Source: Rhynchospora pubera (Eukaryota > Streptophyta > Magnoliopsida > Poales > Cyperaceae). Taken from it: a stretch of 64,000 nt of DNA. Location of the stretch: contig CM051459.1 in the NCBI GenBank assembly GCA_028095005.1, positions 128,505,657 through 128,569,656 on the forward strand, given 5' to 3'. This document shows, piece by piece, positions 25,409 through 36,690 of this stretch. How positions within the stretch are numbered: the first letter of the stretch is position 1; the number at the start of each line of letters is the position of its first letter. Both the position numbers and the translations under genes were made by a program. Below the pieces are notes generated by a model that saw only the letters and a program-made list of their open reading frames with translations, did not search any database and had not been told where the DNA came from.

Positions 25409-25873
25409 ATGAATGAAGACCCGCCAGATCGATCTACAACAAATATGGAATTAATTAAGTCAGTTAGGAGGAGGTATTCTAGTTATATTACTTCCAAGGT
25501 CTCAAGTACAGGAGGCACAGATGATGTCATGAATACTGTTATTAGGAGAAAGCTGAGGATTATTCCGAAAAACATAAGGTACGATTAGTACTCAGACAAA
25601 TAGGTCCATTTTTTTATTGGTACTTGCATGTTTTTTTAATCCTATGTATTGAACTTTTCTGTTATGCTATTTTCAAGTTGGGGAGGTCAATCTGACAATG
25701 TGTTTGAGGCTTTAAAGTCTGATTTCATGAAACCCAGAATCAATGAGGTACCATTTGAGTTATTGAATAAAAGGAACTTGAGGGTTTAACTTGTAAGACT
25801 AAACAAAGGTTATTATAATAATAATTAGTTTATGTAGGACTTGGGACTGTTTCCTGATGATTTGGATATGTAG
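25409..25873 (+). CDS. Unrecognised three-exon open frame (91 codons)
   Basis: Exons 25409-25578, 25678-25747 and 25838-25873 have GT..AG borders and matching phases. They read through to a TAG at 25871-25873. The product starts MNEDPPDRSTTNMELIKSV, has a basic middle (RRKLRIIPKNI) and ends DLGLFPDDLDM. Its composition is protein-like and splice signals are clean, but I do not recognise the family. Its neighbours on the same strand are fragments of known genes, so it is more likely another captured piece than a complete gene. Confidence 0.4.
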
Positions 25874-25937
25874 TTCCTCCTAATGATATACAACTCAATT
25901 ATAAAACACCAGGTTACTGGGGATTATAAAACACCAG

Positions 25938-26021
25938 GTTACTGGGGATCCAGGAAAAATAGCTGCAGTTCAAAGAAATTTGAGCAAATTTGGAATAAAA
26001 GAGATTGCTCGAAGCAGGAAG
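25938..26021 (+). pseudogene. Exon fragment of acetolactate synthase regulatory (small) subunit
   Basis: A 28-codon segment with an acceptor-like CACCAG before it and a GTCATG donor-like site after it. It reads VTGDPGKIAAVQRNLSK, then FGIKEIARSRK. This matches the conserved ACT-domain end of plant AHAS small subunits (branched-chain amino-acid synthesis, plastid). A 25-bp direct duplication (about 25900-25948) precedes it. The rest of the gene is absent. Confidence 0.75.
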
Positions 26022-26029
26022 GTCATGGT

Positions 26030-27170
26030 TCTTCTTGTCCTTTTTTTTTTCTTCTTTTGTCTTTTTTTGGTATATTTTTTTGAAAGTATTACTTATGTAA
26101 ATTGTTTATGAAAGTATTACTTATGTAGAATTTCTTTTTTTTTTCATTAAGATCGATAGTTCTGTTTCAGTTTTGATTTTCATTAGCATATTTTGATGAG
26201 AAATATGATGTATATGTTTTTATATTAGAAGATATGTATCGAAAGAAAAAGGGATGCAATGTCAAAAGTTTAACTGAAGTTCTCTTTTTCTCGATGTATG
26301 AATGAACCTTAATTGTTTTTTCCCCTTTATGTTCTTTATTTTAAATGGATCGCCTAAAATATGAGCATTTGAACATAGTTTTTTTCTTGCATTGTGAATG
26401 TTAGCTAAATAGCCAATTTGTCAGCTTCAAAGAAATTAGCTGGTACCTAGTTTTATTTTGTAGTTAAATGTTTGGGAATTTTCATATTTAACTGGTTACC
26501 ATTGTTTGTTCATTTATTGACCTAGTTGGTACTGCTTTCACTGGTGCTATTTCATGTTTCCTTAGCAAGAAGCATATTGTATCATACAAATACAAACCAG
26601 TATTCTATCTATCCATATCATTATTTTCATTTTTACTAGTACACTGTTTACCGGTCTAAAAATTGTATACTTTATACAAATTCATCATTAATTTTAGAAA
26701 ATCATAAACAAAGATCCATGTCACTAAAAAAATGACGTACATAGACAAAAATTTAAGAAACGATAAATATCACAATAAAGGTGCATTAATGGCTTAAGGC
26801 ACATGCAGATAAGAAAATGAATAATATTTTTTATGAAGCAAACTCCCAAAAGGGAGGCCTGGATGATACTAAAAAGCAAGTTTTTTACAACACTTAGAGA
26901 CACACAATTTAAAAGAAATATCATTAAGCATCAACAACTTAGTCAAGAAACATCTCAAAATAAAAATGAAAGAAAACATTACATCCCACGGCAACACCAT
27001 ATCAAAACAACTCGAGACATTAAACAAACAGAAAACCCAAAACGCATCAGATACCCAAGATATCCTCATGTCCCGAAAGTACTTGCAACTCTCTATGTAC
27101 GCCCATCATTCCCATCATCATCAGCTTAAGCTTGAAAATTATCTTCATGAGGCATCCCATGTATATATCC
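26030..27170. other. Intergenic region, 3' of the BED-FAR1 gene
   Basis: AT-rich, with T runs. The frames at 26724-27238 on both strands show no domain or codon pattern of a real gene. The right end should contain the 3' UTR of the minus-strand BED-FAR1 gene. Confidence 0.5.
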
Positions 27171-27178
27171 GTTTGTGC

Positions 27179-30100
27179 CTAACTCAGCTGCCGATCAAAA
27201 GCACGGGGACCACCTATACAGTAATTAAAAAGTGCTAATGTTGAAATAAACATGATATCATGAGACTAGGTACCAGTCTTAGAAAGTATGCTTTGTTGAG
27301 TCACTTTTAGTGAGGAAATTAAGGTATCACTGAACCTTCATAATACTAAGAATGTGAGTTAATAACCTTCAGATACAGGTGAGGGTTCAGCGGCATTATC
27401 CTGCAAATTAAGAATAAAATATCAATTTAAATTACCAAGACAAGTTTAATTAACTAGCAAACCAAAATACTGACCTGACGAAGGAGTTTGCAAGTTTGCC
27501 GATTATGCCCTCGATGACCACAATGTCTGCATTTGTTCTTTCGGCTGCTCTCGATCGCAGACTTAATCCTCTCATATGTCGTCTTATTCTTCTTCGGTGC
27601 GCCCTTAGTTACAACTGGTTTAGGATTGGCAATCCTTGGTGATGCTTGCACACCGTCTTCATACTCTTGTTTGACTTTACACTTCTCAGCATGCTTGTGG
27701 TTATCATTGTATTGCTGCATTTCTTCTTTTAGAGATTTCATCTTCCTCAAATAGCCTTCGGGTGATTTGGCGACTTCAGAGTGGATTAGTCTGGCTATCT
27801 TATTCAGCTCATGGTACCTCATCAAATAGCTAGAAACCTTGAATGCACCGCCTTTTCTGTCAGAAGGAAACCCTGACTTAACATATTTTGTCCACCTATC
27901 ACGAATGCAGCACCGAGGTATGCATGTGGCCTTCATGTGTATCAACACAGCGAAGATGTGTCTACATGGAAGTTTGGCAGTTTCAAGCTTTGCGCAAGAA
28001 CATGCAAGTTTCTCCACATTATCCTCAACAATAGAGCAATGCACAATGTACTGTGATTCGGCTTTTTCTATTTGAACAACAATGTACCTTAATGGCATGC
28101 TACTGCTGAGGGTTTCATTGACCACAAGTCCCGCTGCCATTTTGATCTCATCTCGAACAATACGGAAAACACGAGGAGTGTAGTTGATTGCGGCAGACTT
28201 TTCAAGATCAGGGCAATGAGTTTGTAATACTGGTTCTTTCTGAAAGGATTTGCAATCAAGCTCGGCCTCCTTAGTGCGCTTGTGTGTTAAGCGCCGCTCG
28301 AATTTCTGCACGGCCATACCTAGGGACATCTTACTCTTGATGTGAGAGTGAAGATCTGCATTCAGACCCTCACTTCTCTGAGTACTTGACATCCCTAGAA
28401 ACATCTTCTTATTCACAAAAGCCGCAGCCCATGATTCTCTGCATTTATAGGTCCTCTTCAGCCACTGCCTACTGAGCACCCTTTGACTCACTATCTGTGC
28501 AAAACTGATCCACTTCTTCTCAAATTCTTCACGACTGCAAATTCCACTCAGCAACTCTTTGAACTTTTGTAGCACAGCTGGATCGTGGATATATTTCTGC
28601 GCATTACGATCCATATGCCAAGAACATATTCGATGTGCCGTCCCCTTAAACACAGACTTGATGGCCTTACCCATGGCATGGTCACCATCGGTGAGAACAG
28701 ATTCTGGATGTTTCTGGTACATTGCTTGAAGGAATGCCTCAAGCAACCATCGGTATGTCTCATTATTCTCACACGAAACAATGCCGCATGCAAAAATGAT
28801 GGTGCTACGATGGTGATTGCAACCTAGAAAAGGAACAACTACCATGTTGTACCGATTAAGCTTATATGTACTATCAAAAATAACTAGGTCACCGAAGTAA
28901 GCATAATCAACAACAGACTGTCCATCCGCCCAAAAAAGTCGATTTAGACACCCATCCTTTGTGTCATATTTGAGAAAAAAATCTGGGTCAGATTCTTCCC
29001 TCTCCTTGAAATACCTTAAAACTGAATCTGCATCATCTGCGAGCATCGTGGATTGCTCATGCCCCAAGGTATAGTTGTACAAGTTTTTCTCTTGGAAACC
29101 ACGATTCTCATAGCCTCCACTGCATAGTGCGGCATACTCTAGTATCTGACAATTTCGGATGCCCGAAGCTTTCATAGATGATATCTCGCACTTTTGTGAT
29201 TCATTAATGGAACAATGGGACCGAAGAAAAGGGGTGCAATCCGGAGCAGTCAAATCATGATTGTGGTCATTAATGAAATTCTGCACCCACCACCTATTGG
29301 TTTTCGGGTCAAGTTTAATGCATAACTTGACCGGGCAGTCACAACGACTGATTGGCGTGGCTGGTCTTTTTCGGTCTGGCATTTCCAAATACTTCTTCTC
29401 TCTCAAGCCTTGTCTGCTACAACAGAACTCACGAAACTTGATGGTGTTCTGTAATCTGTCTTTCTTAGTGCTACTCCTCCTCACGCTAAATCCTTCTCTC
29501 TTCGCATATTCATTGAAAAAATGAAAAGCTTCATTTTCACTTGCGAAAGTCATGTTGACGATGCGGTCATACTCCCTTAGCGATGCCACATCGAAATACT
29601 CATCCTGCAGAAAAAAAAATTGTGCAAAAAATTGGTTTAATACTTTAAATTACAAGAGCAGAGATGATAATATACCACTAAAGCACATTACAGATGATAC
29701 AACGTAATATATACCAATGCTTTATTATACAGCTGAAAATTCATCAATATATAAGAGGAAAGAAGCAGAATATCTACATTGAGGTTCCCTTCCACAGTTG
29801 CCTCTATTTGGTCTGTAGTCTCCATTGAATCAACAGCTGCCGACTCAGCTGCTAGTTCCTCCTGAACCTCTTCCACTTGTTCGTTGGCTTCTTCTTCCTG
29901 AATCATAATTGAAAATTATAAATAATTAAGCAAATTCCATATGCCATTATACAACACCAAATTTCATATGAATCTAGTTTAAATGTTTAATTAATTCATG
30001 ATGTTATGGAAACTGAAAACCATCTATCTATTTAAAATAGTACCCATGATCCTGACTTGTGTTCTACAAAAACCAAACTGTCAATTTATCATAACAAGGA

Positions 30101-31026
30101 GCAATGGAGTAAATGTAAAATGAAGCATTGCATCTTGTACCAGCCACTTGTTATCAAAGTATAAAATGTAACCTATTCTAAAACATAAAATCTCATAGAC
30201 TATGTGCTTAATTTGGATTCAGGGAAGCTAATATAACCTACTTACCTTTTGATGTTGTTCCATTTGCGGCTTTTGTTGCTCTGCTTCCTGTACAGTCCTG
30301 ATCCTTGTAACTGCATTTACTTTTGCTTTGTTCAATTCCTATAATGTAAACATCTATATATCAACATAAACCCGCTTTTTTGTCCAAAACTACTAAAAGA
30401 CGAGTCCAAACCTTTTCTAAAATTGCAATCTGTTCAGTTTTCATTTTGAGCAATACTCTTGCATCCTCCAGCTCCCTCTCATACTTCTCCTAAACAAAGT
30501 CACAAGGAGATTACAATTTTCAAATGATTTCAGCAATGAGCCAATGAGTATTACACCTTTGCTCTAAACCAGTGAGTAATCACCCACCAGTTTTTAATTA
30601 AAGACAGAAAAGCCCCTCTTGCAAAGCATCCATACCAGCTTATTCAAATTGACTAATGTACTGACTAATTTTAGAAATTTATGTTAAGATGAAGAGATGG
30701 ACACACAAGCAATAGCTGCTAAAGCCCCACCTACCTTTTACTTTCGAGATTTACATGAATTTTAGGAAATATCTAACCTTCTCTGATCCTATGAAAGGAG
30801 TTTGGCTTGTGTCTCCTTGAAGTTTTTTGCATGTTTCAATGTGTCGTTTCAGATGTGACGTTCCCATTTTCGACGTGGCACACAAGCTTTTACTGCAATA
30901 CTTACAAGTAGCTCTCTTGCCATCTGGTAATGAATCGAAATGATTCCAGACTTCAGATGTCTGCCTTCGTCTCTTTTTTGATATGCTTCCAGAGCTCGGT
31001 GGATTGTGATCCTCTATGGTAGACAT
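27179..31026 (-). CDS. BED zinc finger - coiled coil - FAR1-related (MULE-derived) fusion protein
   Basis: Seven exons on the minus strand: 31026-30778, 30489-30412, 30338-30246, 29897-29778, 29604-27475, 27400-27367, 27213-27179. They total 2,739 nt, 912 aa plus stop, with all phases consistent. Order of parts: basic KKRRR at 17-21; BED finger at about 22-66 (C41, C44, H58, H62 or C66); a charged, probably coiled-coil stretch at 84-140; an acidic Glu-rich stretch at 141-180; FAR1 DNA-binding domain at about 209-298 (ends NDHNHDL); MULE transposase core with D424 (VIFDSTYKLN), D486 (LTDGDHAM) and possibly E542; SWIM finger at 715-729 (CSC..CRH); and a CCHC knuckle at 872-885 (CRHCGHRGHNRQTC). 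FAR1/FHY3 proteins are light-signalling transcription factors domesticated from transposases. The N-terminal BED module is unusual for that family. No terminal repeats are seen, so I infer a host gene, not a live transposon. Confidence 0.88.
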
Positions 31027-31040
31027 CACGATGAACAGAG

Positions 31041-32999
31041 CTATAAATTGAAGACAAAATAGTATAAGGACATGTATGACATCACAATGATTTGAGTAAT
31101 TGAGAAAGACCTGGACCTACATAAGATGACTGCTTTTATTAAAAAAACAAAAAAAAATTACATACGCAATTACTGATACATCAGCACCTGAATTATGTTA
31201 GCATCATACCAAGTATTTCTGAGCAATAACTAAGAATAGAGAACAAAAATTTATTATCTGGTTCATTCAAATATTTAATCAAATTACTAAATAACATTTT
31301 GAACATACGATACCTAAGCAAAAAACAACTCGATACTCGATATGTAAATTGCCTGATGTACCCTTATAATGATTCTTCTTCCAACAGCTGTTAATTTCAA
31401 ATCATACCAACCACTAGGCAAAAAGCATACTAGCTACAAGCTTATAAATTATTTAGATTATGAAGGTATCATATCACATTTATCTCTACATGTAATCTTC
31501 AATTCACAAAACACAAATCAAAAGGACATACATAAAAAGAAACTAATTCAACAGAAATTGTCATGAAGTACCACACAATCTAATATGCAAGTCTACCAAA
31601 TATCAATTACTGTTTGTGTTCCTCATACAACAAATATCAACTACAAGAAAATGATTATATAAAAAAGAAATAACAGAAAGCTAAAGACATAAAACTCAGT
31701 TATAGACTATAGTCTTTTGAAGGGGCACAATTTCATTATAATAAAATACCCAAATTGAGGGGAAAAAAAAGGCAAATGCCCCATATCAGTGATTCAATCA
31801 ATGAGCAATAATATCTTGCTAACTAATCTTAACCAAACAGACCAAACACCTCTTTGTACAAAACCACCTACGGGAAGCCCAATTTTTTGTACAAAACCAC
31901 CTACTTGACAAAATAGTTTCTCTTTTACTTTTTCTTTTTCTCAGGATTTTCTGCTACTAGTAACTAATCCCAAGAAGCAAAAACTGTCCCTACAAGTGAA
32001 AGACTCGTTTGGCTTCACTGAGATAACAATTGGATCAGGAGAGGTACTAATTTTTATTCCAGCATGGTTAGTATAATTTTTCATCATGCATGGTGGTAGC
32101 ACTAGCAGATCTAGTTTACTAGCACAGAAGTTCCCTGTAAATAACTCAGTAATCTGATGCTACCAAAAAATCCATCAACTATATGAGTTGAATACAATGG
32201 TATACATAGTGCTACAAGTGATTTTAGATGGTGAGTGTTGCTTAACCACTGTATGTTACTAGGAATTATATTTTAATTGAGTAACTTTAGCATATACAAT
32301 GTCAAAATGAAGTGTGTACACTTATTTTACTATAAGTTGTTTCTGGCGACTCTAAAGGTGAGATCTGCACACCTTGTAATGTTCATTTAAAAAATGATTA
32401 TGGAAACGGTAACTCCTAAATAACCTAGGGATAATGATTTTGGTAGTTATGACTAGTAGATGTGAACAATGCTGTTTGTGTTTACCCTCCAATTATGCAA
32501 TTGACATTTTTTTGCAATGAAGGAAATTTAACTTAGTCTATGGCATGCTAAGTTCAGTGAAACACTAGATAAGCCAATGAAAGAGAAATTTAAAAAAAAA
32601 AAACAGTGATGCTGTCTCACTGACACGTGAATTGGATGACTGGCATGGTGGGCTTTATAAATTTGGTATGTGCATCCTTGTTTCCTTTTTGTTAATCTCT
32701 TCCTTGGCTTTATAGACTGGTACCAAATCCCTTTAAGAATTTAGGTGGGGACTCTCTATCCACTCACTCATTAGCAAACACAACTCAGAAATTATTACAC
32801 ACACCAAACCAAATATTCAAAGTCCAGACTTCTAAAACATCACAGAAATTGATTAGAGCAATGGAGGTTCAATAGCCTATTTGGGAACAACAATTGCAGT
32901 ATCTCCGATCAAACCTCATCAATGAAATAGAAAATAAGAAAAAGAAAGTAGAAAAATCAATTAGACCTACTACTTCGGTTCTGTGTTGAAGAAGCTCAC
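31041..32999 (-). other. Probable 5' UTR intron of the BED-FAR1 gene
   Basis: A TTTATAG acceptor just upstream of the ATG (exon from 31040) and a CCGG/GTGAGC donor at 33000-32994 define a ~1.96-kb AT-rich intron. No coding exon or element was recognised inside it. Confidence 0.5.
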
Positions 33000-33165
33000 C
33001 CGGAATCGTGGAAGAGGCGCGAGGGATCTGAACTCCGACGTTCGTGATGGGGAGGAGAGACTGGAGGCGGCGATATTGATCGGTGATCCGAGGAGAAGGG
33101 AACACGGCGAGTAAAGTTGTCTGATTTGTCGAAGAGAGGCGTCAATCAAAATACCCCTCACATTT
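33000..33165 (-). other. Probable non-coding first exon of the BED-FAR1 gene
   Basis: A GC-richer, pyrimidine-rich (on the minus strand) block ending at a strong GTGAGC donor, typical of a plant 5' UTR exon. Its 5' limit is a guess. Confidence 0.45.
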
Positions 33166-33169
33166 AGAA

Positions 33170-33690
33170 CGGAGAATGGATAACGGAGAAACCAAAAAAA
33201 TTACGGAACTGTGCAATTCCAATAATACCCCTCACAATTAGAACGGCTGTGATTACGGATTGTTTTATTCGGGTTTTTATTCGGGCGTTAATCAGCCCTC
33301 ATGCCAGCATTTCCCTTTTTGCTGATGTGTAATTCCGCCATTTCACGTGAAAGATGAATTGAACTATGTTCACTTTCCAAACGCTATCGGAAAACATTAC
33401 TGGCCTGTCTTTTATTCATCTATTACTGTTACTATTATATTATATTATTTCGTTTGGCCCAATTGAAATTAATAATTGTTTGATTGCGCCCTTTCTCACA
33501 ATACAAAGTGAAGTAACTTCAATATCTCAGGAAATCAGTGGGAGAAAAAAAAAGAATTACTTAAGTAAAAATCCAACATTTTGGTTCGGGGACTTGTTTC
33601 TGGTCATTTTTTAACATGTATTCTGTTCATAGGTCTCAATAAAAATCAGTGTTTTTAAAACCGTATCGGTATCTTTACCAGCCAGATATA
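33170..33690. other. Upstream region of the BED-FAR1 gene
   Basis: Two copies of a short AATACCCCTCACA(A/T)TTAGAACGG motif (about 33149-33175 and 33224-33245). No gene seen. Presumed promoter, bounded on the right by satellite DNA. Confidence 0.4.
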
Positions 33691-33691
33691 T

Positions 33692-34690
33692 CATTTAAGT
33701 ATTTCAAATGACTTAGAATGAATACAGAAATTGAAATTCTCAAATGATAAACAGAATTGCAATATTTGCACTTTATGACTCCGTTTGAATGAGGTGTGGA
33801 AATAAGGGAATAAATTTATTATAAACAATCCAAACTCTTCACAAAATTACACACTTCCCAATATTTTTTCTCACTTCTTTCCTTATTCCTCTTATTCTCA
33901 CACCATCCAAACGGAGCCTATGCGTAACTACCATGTATAATCCAATATTTTTGAATAAACAACATATGAATCATAATCTAGACAGTAAAAAGAGTTTAAA
34001 TGTAGATTATTCTGTTGAAATGACTTAGAATTAATCCGAAAACGATTGAAATGATCAGATAATACTCGGAATCACATTATTTGCATTTTATATGCGTAAT
34101 TACCATGTATAATCCAATCTTTTTGAATAAATAACATATGAATCATATTCTAGACAGTATAAAAAGTTTAAATATAGATTATTGCGATGAAATAACTTAG
34201 AATGAATATAGAAAATATTGAAATGCTCAAATGATACTCAAAATTGCGTTATTTGCAATTTATATACTTAATTACCACGTATAATCCATATTTTTGAATA
34301 AATAACATATGAATCATATTTTAAACAGTATAAAGAGTTTAAATATGGATTATTGTGATGAAATTACTTAGAATGGATCCATAAAGGATTGGAATGCTCA
34401 AATTATACTCAGAATTGCATTATTTGCACTTTATATGCATAATTACCATGCATTATACAATCTTTTTGAATAAATAACATTTGAATCATATTTTAGATAG
34501 TATAAAGAGTTTAAATTTAGATTCCTATGATGAAAGAAATTAGAATTAATCATGAAACAATTTAAATGCTCAAATCATACTCAGAAGCGCATTATTGGAA
34601 TTTTATATGCGTAATTACCTTCTCTAATCCAATTCGTTTGAATAAATAACAAATGAATCATATTTTAGAGAGTATAAAGAGTTTAATAAA
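33692..34690 (+). repeat. Left block of ~170-bp satellite (about six monomers)
   Basis: Monomers share the ACATATGAATCATATT, CTAGACAGTATAAAGAGTTT and ACTTAGAATGAAT blocks with the array at 53.4-64 kb, in the same orientation. Period is 170-173 bp (for example 33922, 34094, 34264, 34437, 34611 for the GTAATTACC landmark). The monomers are more diverged from each other than those of the right-hand array and show no higher-order period. Confidence 0.92.
33777..33918. mobile_element. 142-bp Tourist-like MITE inserted in a satellite monomer
   Basis: Imperfect terminal inverted repeats of about 35 bp: GACTCCGTTTGAATGAGG at the left and the complement of GGCTCCGTTTGGATGGTG at the right. Flanks TAT/TAT (33774-33776 and 33919-33921) suggest a 3-bp target duplication, as in PIF/Harbinger MITEs. 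It interrupts a ~170-bp monomer between its TTTGCACTTTAT and GCGTAA blocks. Confidence 0.8.
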
Positions 34691-34699
34691 TGCTACAAT

Positions 34700-35542
34700 A
34701 CCTAGTATTTTCGATTTTGAGTCCTTAGAATTTTTGCTAAACTTTTATTTTATGTTTTAATTGCTTGTTTGAAATTGGGTTCAATTCTTGTTTATGTGCT
34801 GTTTTTCTATATTTCTTGAGTGCACTTTAAAAGTTAGTAATCCAAAATGAATTTAGTTGTACAGTTAATGGAACTATGCATTATTTGGATTTGTTATTGT
34901 CATGTTTTAATTAAATTTCTCCCTAGCAAGTTTCGAATATCGCCTTGGCTTTGAATAGTCGGCCATTTGAATTCGAGTTCTACGTCGCAGTTATAGTCAT
35001 TCCGATTTGCTTGTGCTATGGATCGCTCAGTCAGGTAACCGGACTTCTCTATAATTAGTTTCCTATTGTTTGATTTGATTACCGCTTGGCTTTGCTTGCA
35101 TGTGTATACCCGTATGTGGTATGTTTTGCGGGATGTCGGTTTTAGAATCCTGAATCTCTGAATTTGTTCATGCATGCACCCTGATCCCCCTACTAGGGGA
35201 GGGGTTTGGTTCTGATCCCCGATACAGGGGAGGAACTTTATGTTCTGATTTGGTTCTGATCCCCGAGACTGGAGAGGAACTTTGTGATTGGTTCTAATCC
35301 CTGTGACTAGGGAGGAACTTTTTGTCTTGATTATGAGAATTAATCCAATCATGTTTAATTTGTTTTATCAACTAATATAGAGAAGCCGCATTGTTAAATA
35401 ACCGGTTACTGAGCTTTGTAGCTGACATCCGTTTTGTTCCTTTTCAGCTTGCGACGTAGGTTAATGGGTCGTCGGATGGATGCAGAAGATACCGCCCCAC
35501 CGTCGCGCCCCGTGTGTCGGTGTGTCGACGCGGGGTATGACA
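34700..35542 (-). mobile_element. LTR-like sequence with minisatellite
   Basis: On the minus strand the right edge (35542) reads TGTCATACCCCGCGTCGACA, which looks like the start of a gypsy-type LTR. No internal coding region is attached and the other end is unclear. Inside (about 35178-35325) are four diverged copies of a CTGATCCC..GGGGAGGAACTTT unit. Its outermost ~90 bp (from GCGACGTAGG at 35451) belong to the tandemly duplicated unit and recur at 42086 and 50466. Confidence 0.5.
35178..35325. repeat. Four-copy ~40-bp minisatellite
   Basis: Units of CTGATCCC(C/T)..(A)CTAGGGGAGGAACTTT followed by a T/G-rich spacer ending in GGTT; the copies differ by several substitutions. Confidence 0.75.
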
Positions 35543-36448
35543 ACTGGTACCCAGATTAGCATTATCATTATAAGCTTGGTCAAAAGTGACAGGTTTGAAA
35601 ATTGTTGACCGCACTCAAGGCTAACCCGACAGGGCCTGAGATGAGCCATAGTTAGTGGACCATTTTTAGGTTGGACTTTTTGATAAAGTGTCAGATTCAA
35701 GATTGTATGCCAAAAAAAAATTATATCATATTTTGAAGAGAAAAATCTTGAGAAAAAATCTTAAAATTTAAAATTTTACTTTTTCAAATTTCAAAATTTA
35801 AAATTTAAAATTTTTAAATTTCAAAATTTCGATTTTCAAGTTTTAAAATTTTCGAATTCTGAAATGTCTATCATAAATGAATGTTATAAAAGTATGCATT
35901 TACTTTGGTCTATAACTTTAACCTATAATGTCAAACAACAATTACTAACTTTAAGTAGTACTAACTTCTACTAAATTTGACCTCAAACACTAATCTCAAA
36001 ATACTAACTTTAATCCTGGATCCCACTAAACTTTTGATGTTGCAAAACGACCTCTTAACGTTTATAGATGCATGTTCTTTTTTTTTATTTATTTATTTAG
36101 TTAATGCGCTATTGCAGTTATTTAGTCCATACTCATATATAGGAAATAATGCACATGACCTAATGAGCCAAGGACTGGTAATGAAGGTATGGAGAAAAGG
36201 AGATATTATCAGACTGTTTAAATTAAGCTACGTAAGAACGGGTTTCTTTTAACAATTTACTTTATCTGTTTCGTATTCGATAAAACGAATATAGATAATA
36301 CTATATTTTCGTTAAGTTATCAGATATGAGTATGGATAAAAAAAAATTTCGTTAATTTATTGGCTAAGGGTACGATAATGCTATTTCGAATTTGTTATTT
36401 ACCCCTACCGTTATATATATAGTTTATAATCTTTGTCATAATCGGAAA

Positions 36449-36690
36449 GATATGATTGTTAGACTCAATTGATATATTGATAACTAATTAAATTGAAAAT
36501 ATTTGATTGTAAGATTCAAATAATACGCTTATAACTAATTAAAACGATTGTAACATTAAATTGATATGTTAATAAGAAATTAAATTGGGAAGATATGATT
36601 GTAAGATTTAATTGACACGTTAATAACTAATTAAATCAGAAAGATATGATTGCAACATTCAATTGACACTTCAATAACTAATTAGACAAT
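36449..36690. repeat. AT-rich minisatellite, ~60-bp units
   Basis: Four to five diverged copies of a GATATGATTGTAAGATT..AATTGA.A..TTAATAACTAATTAAAT unit. The same tract occurs in unit 2 at about 44850-45080. Confidence 0.65.

Noticed and set aside
27179..31026. Live Mutator transposon
   Set aside because: No terminal inverted repeats or target duplication seen near 27.1 or 33.2 kb, and the gene has many introns and a 5' UTR intron like host FAR1-related genes.
33692..34690. Telomeric or rDNA spacer repeat
   Set aside because: No TTTAGGG runs and no rRNA sequence; the monomers match the right-hand satellite.
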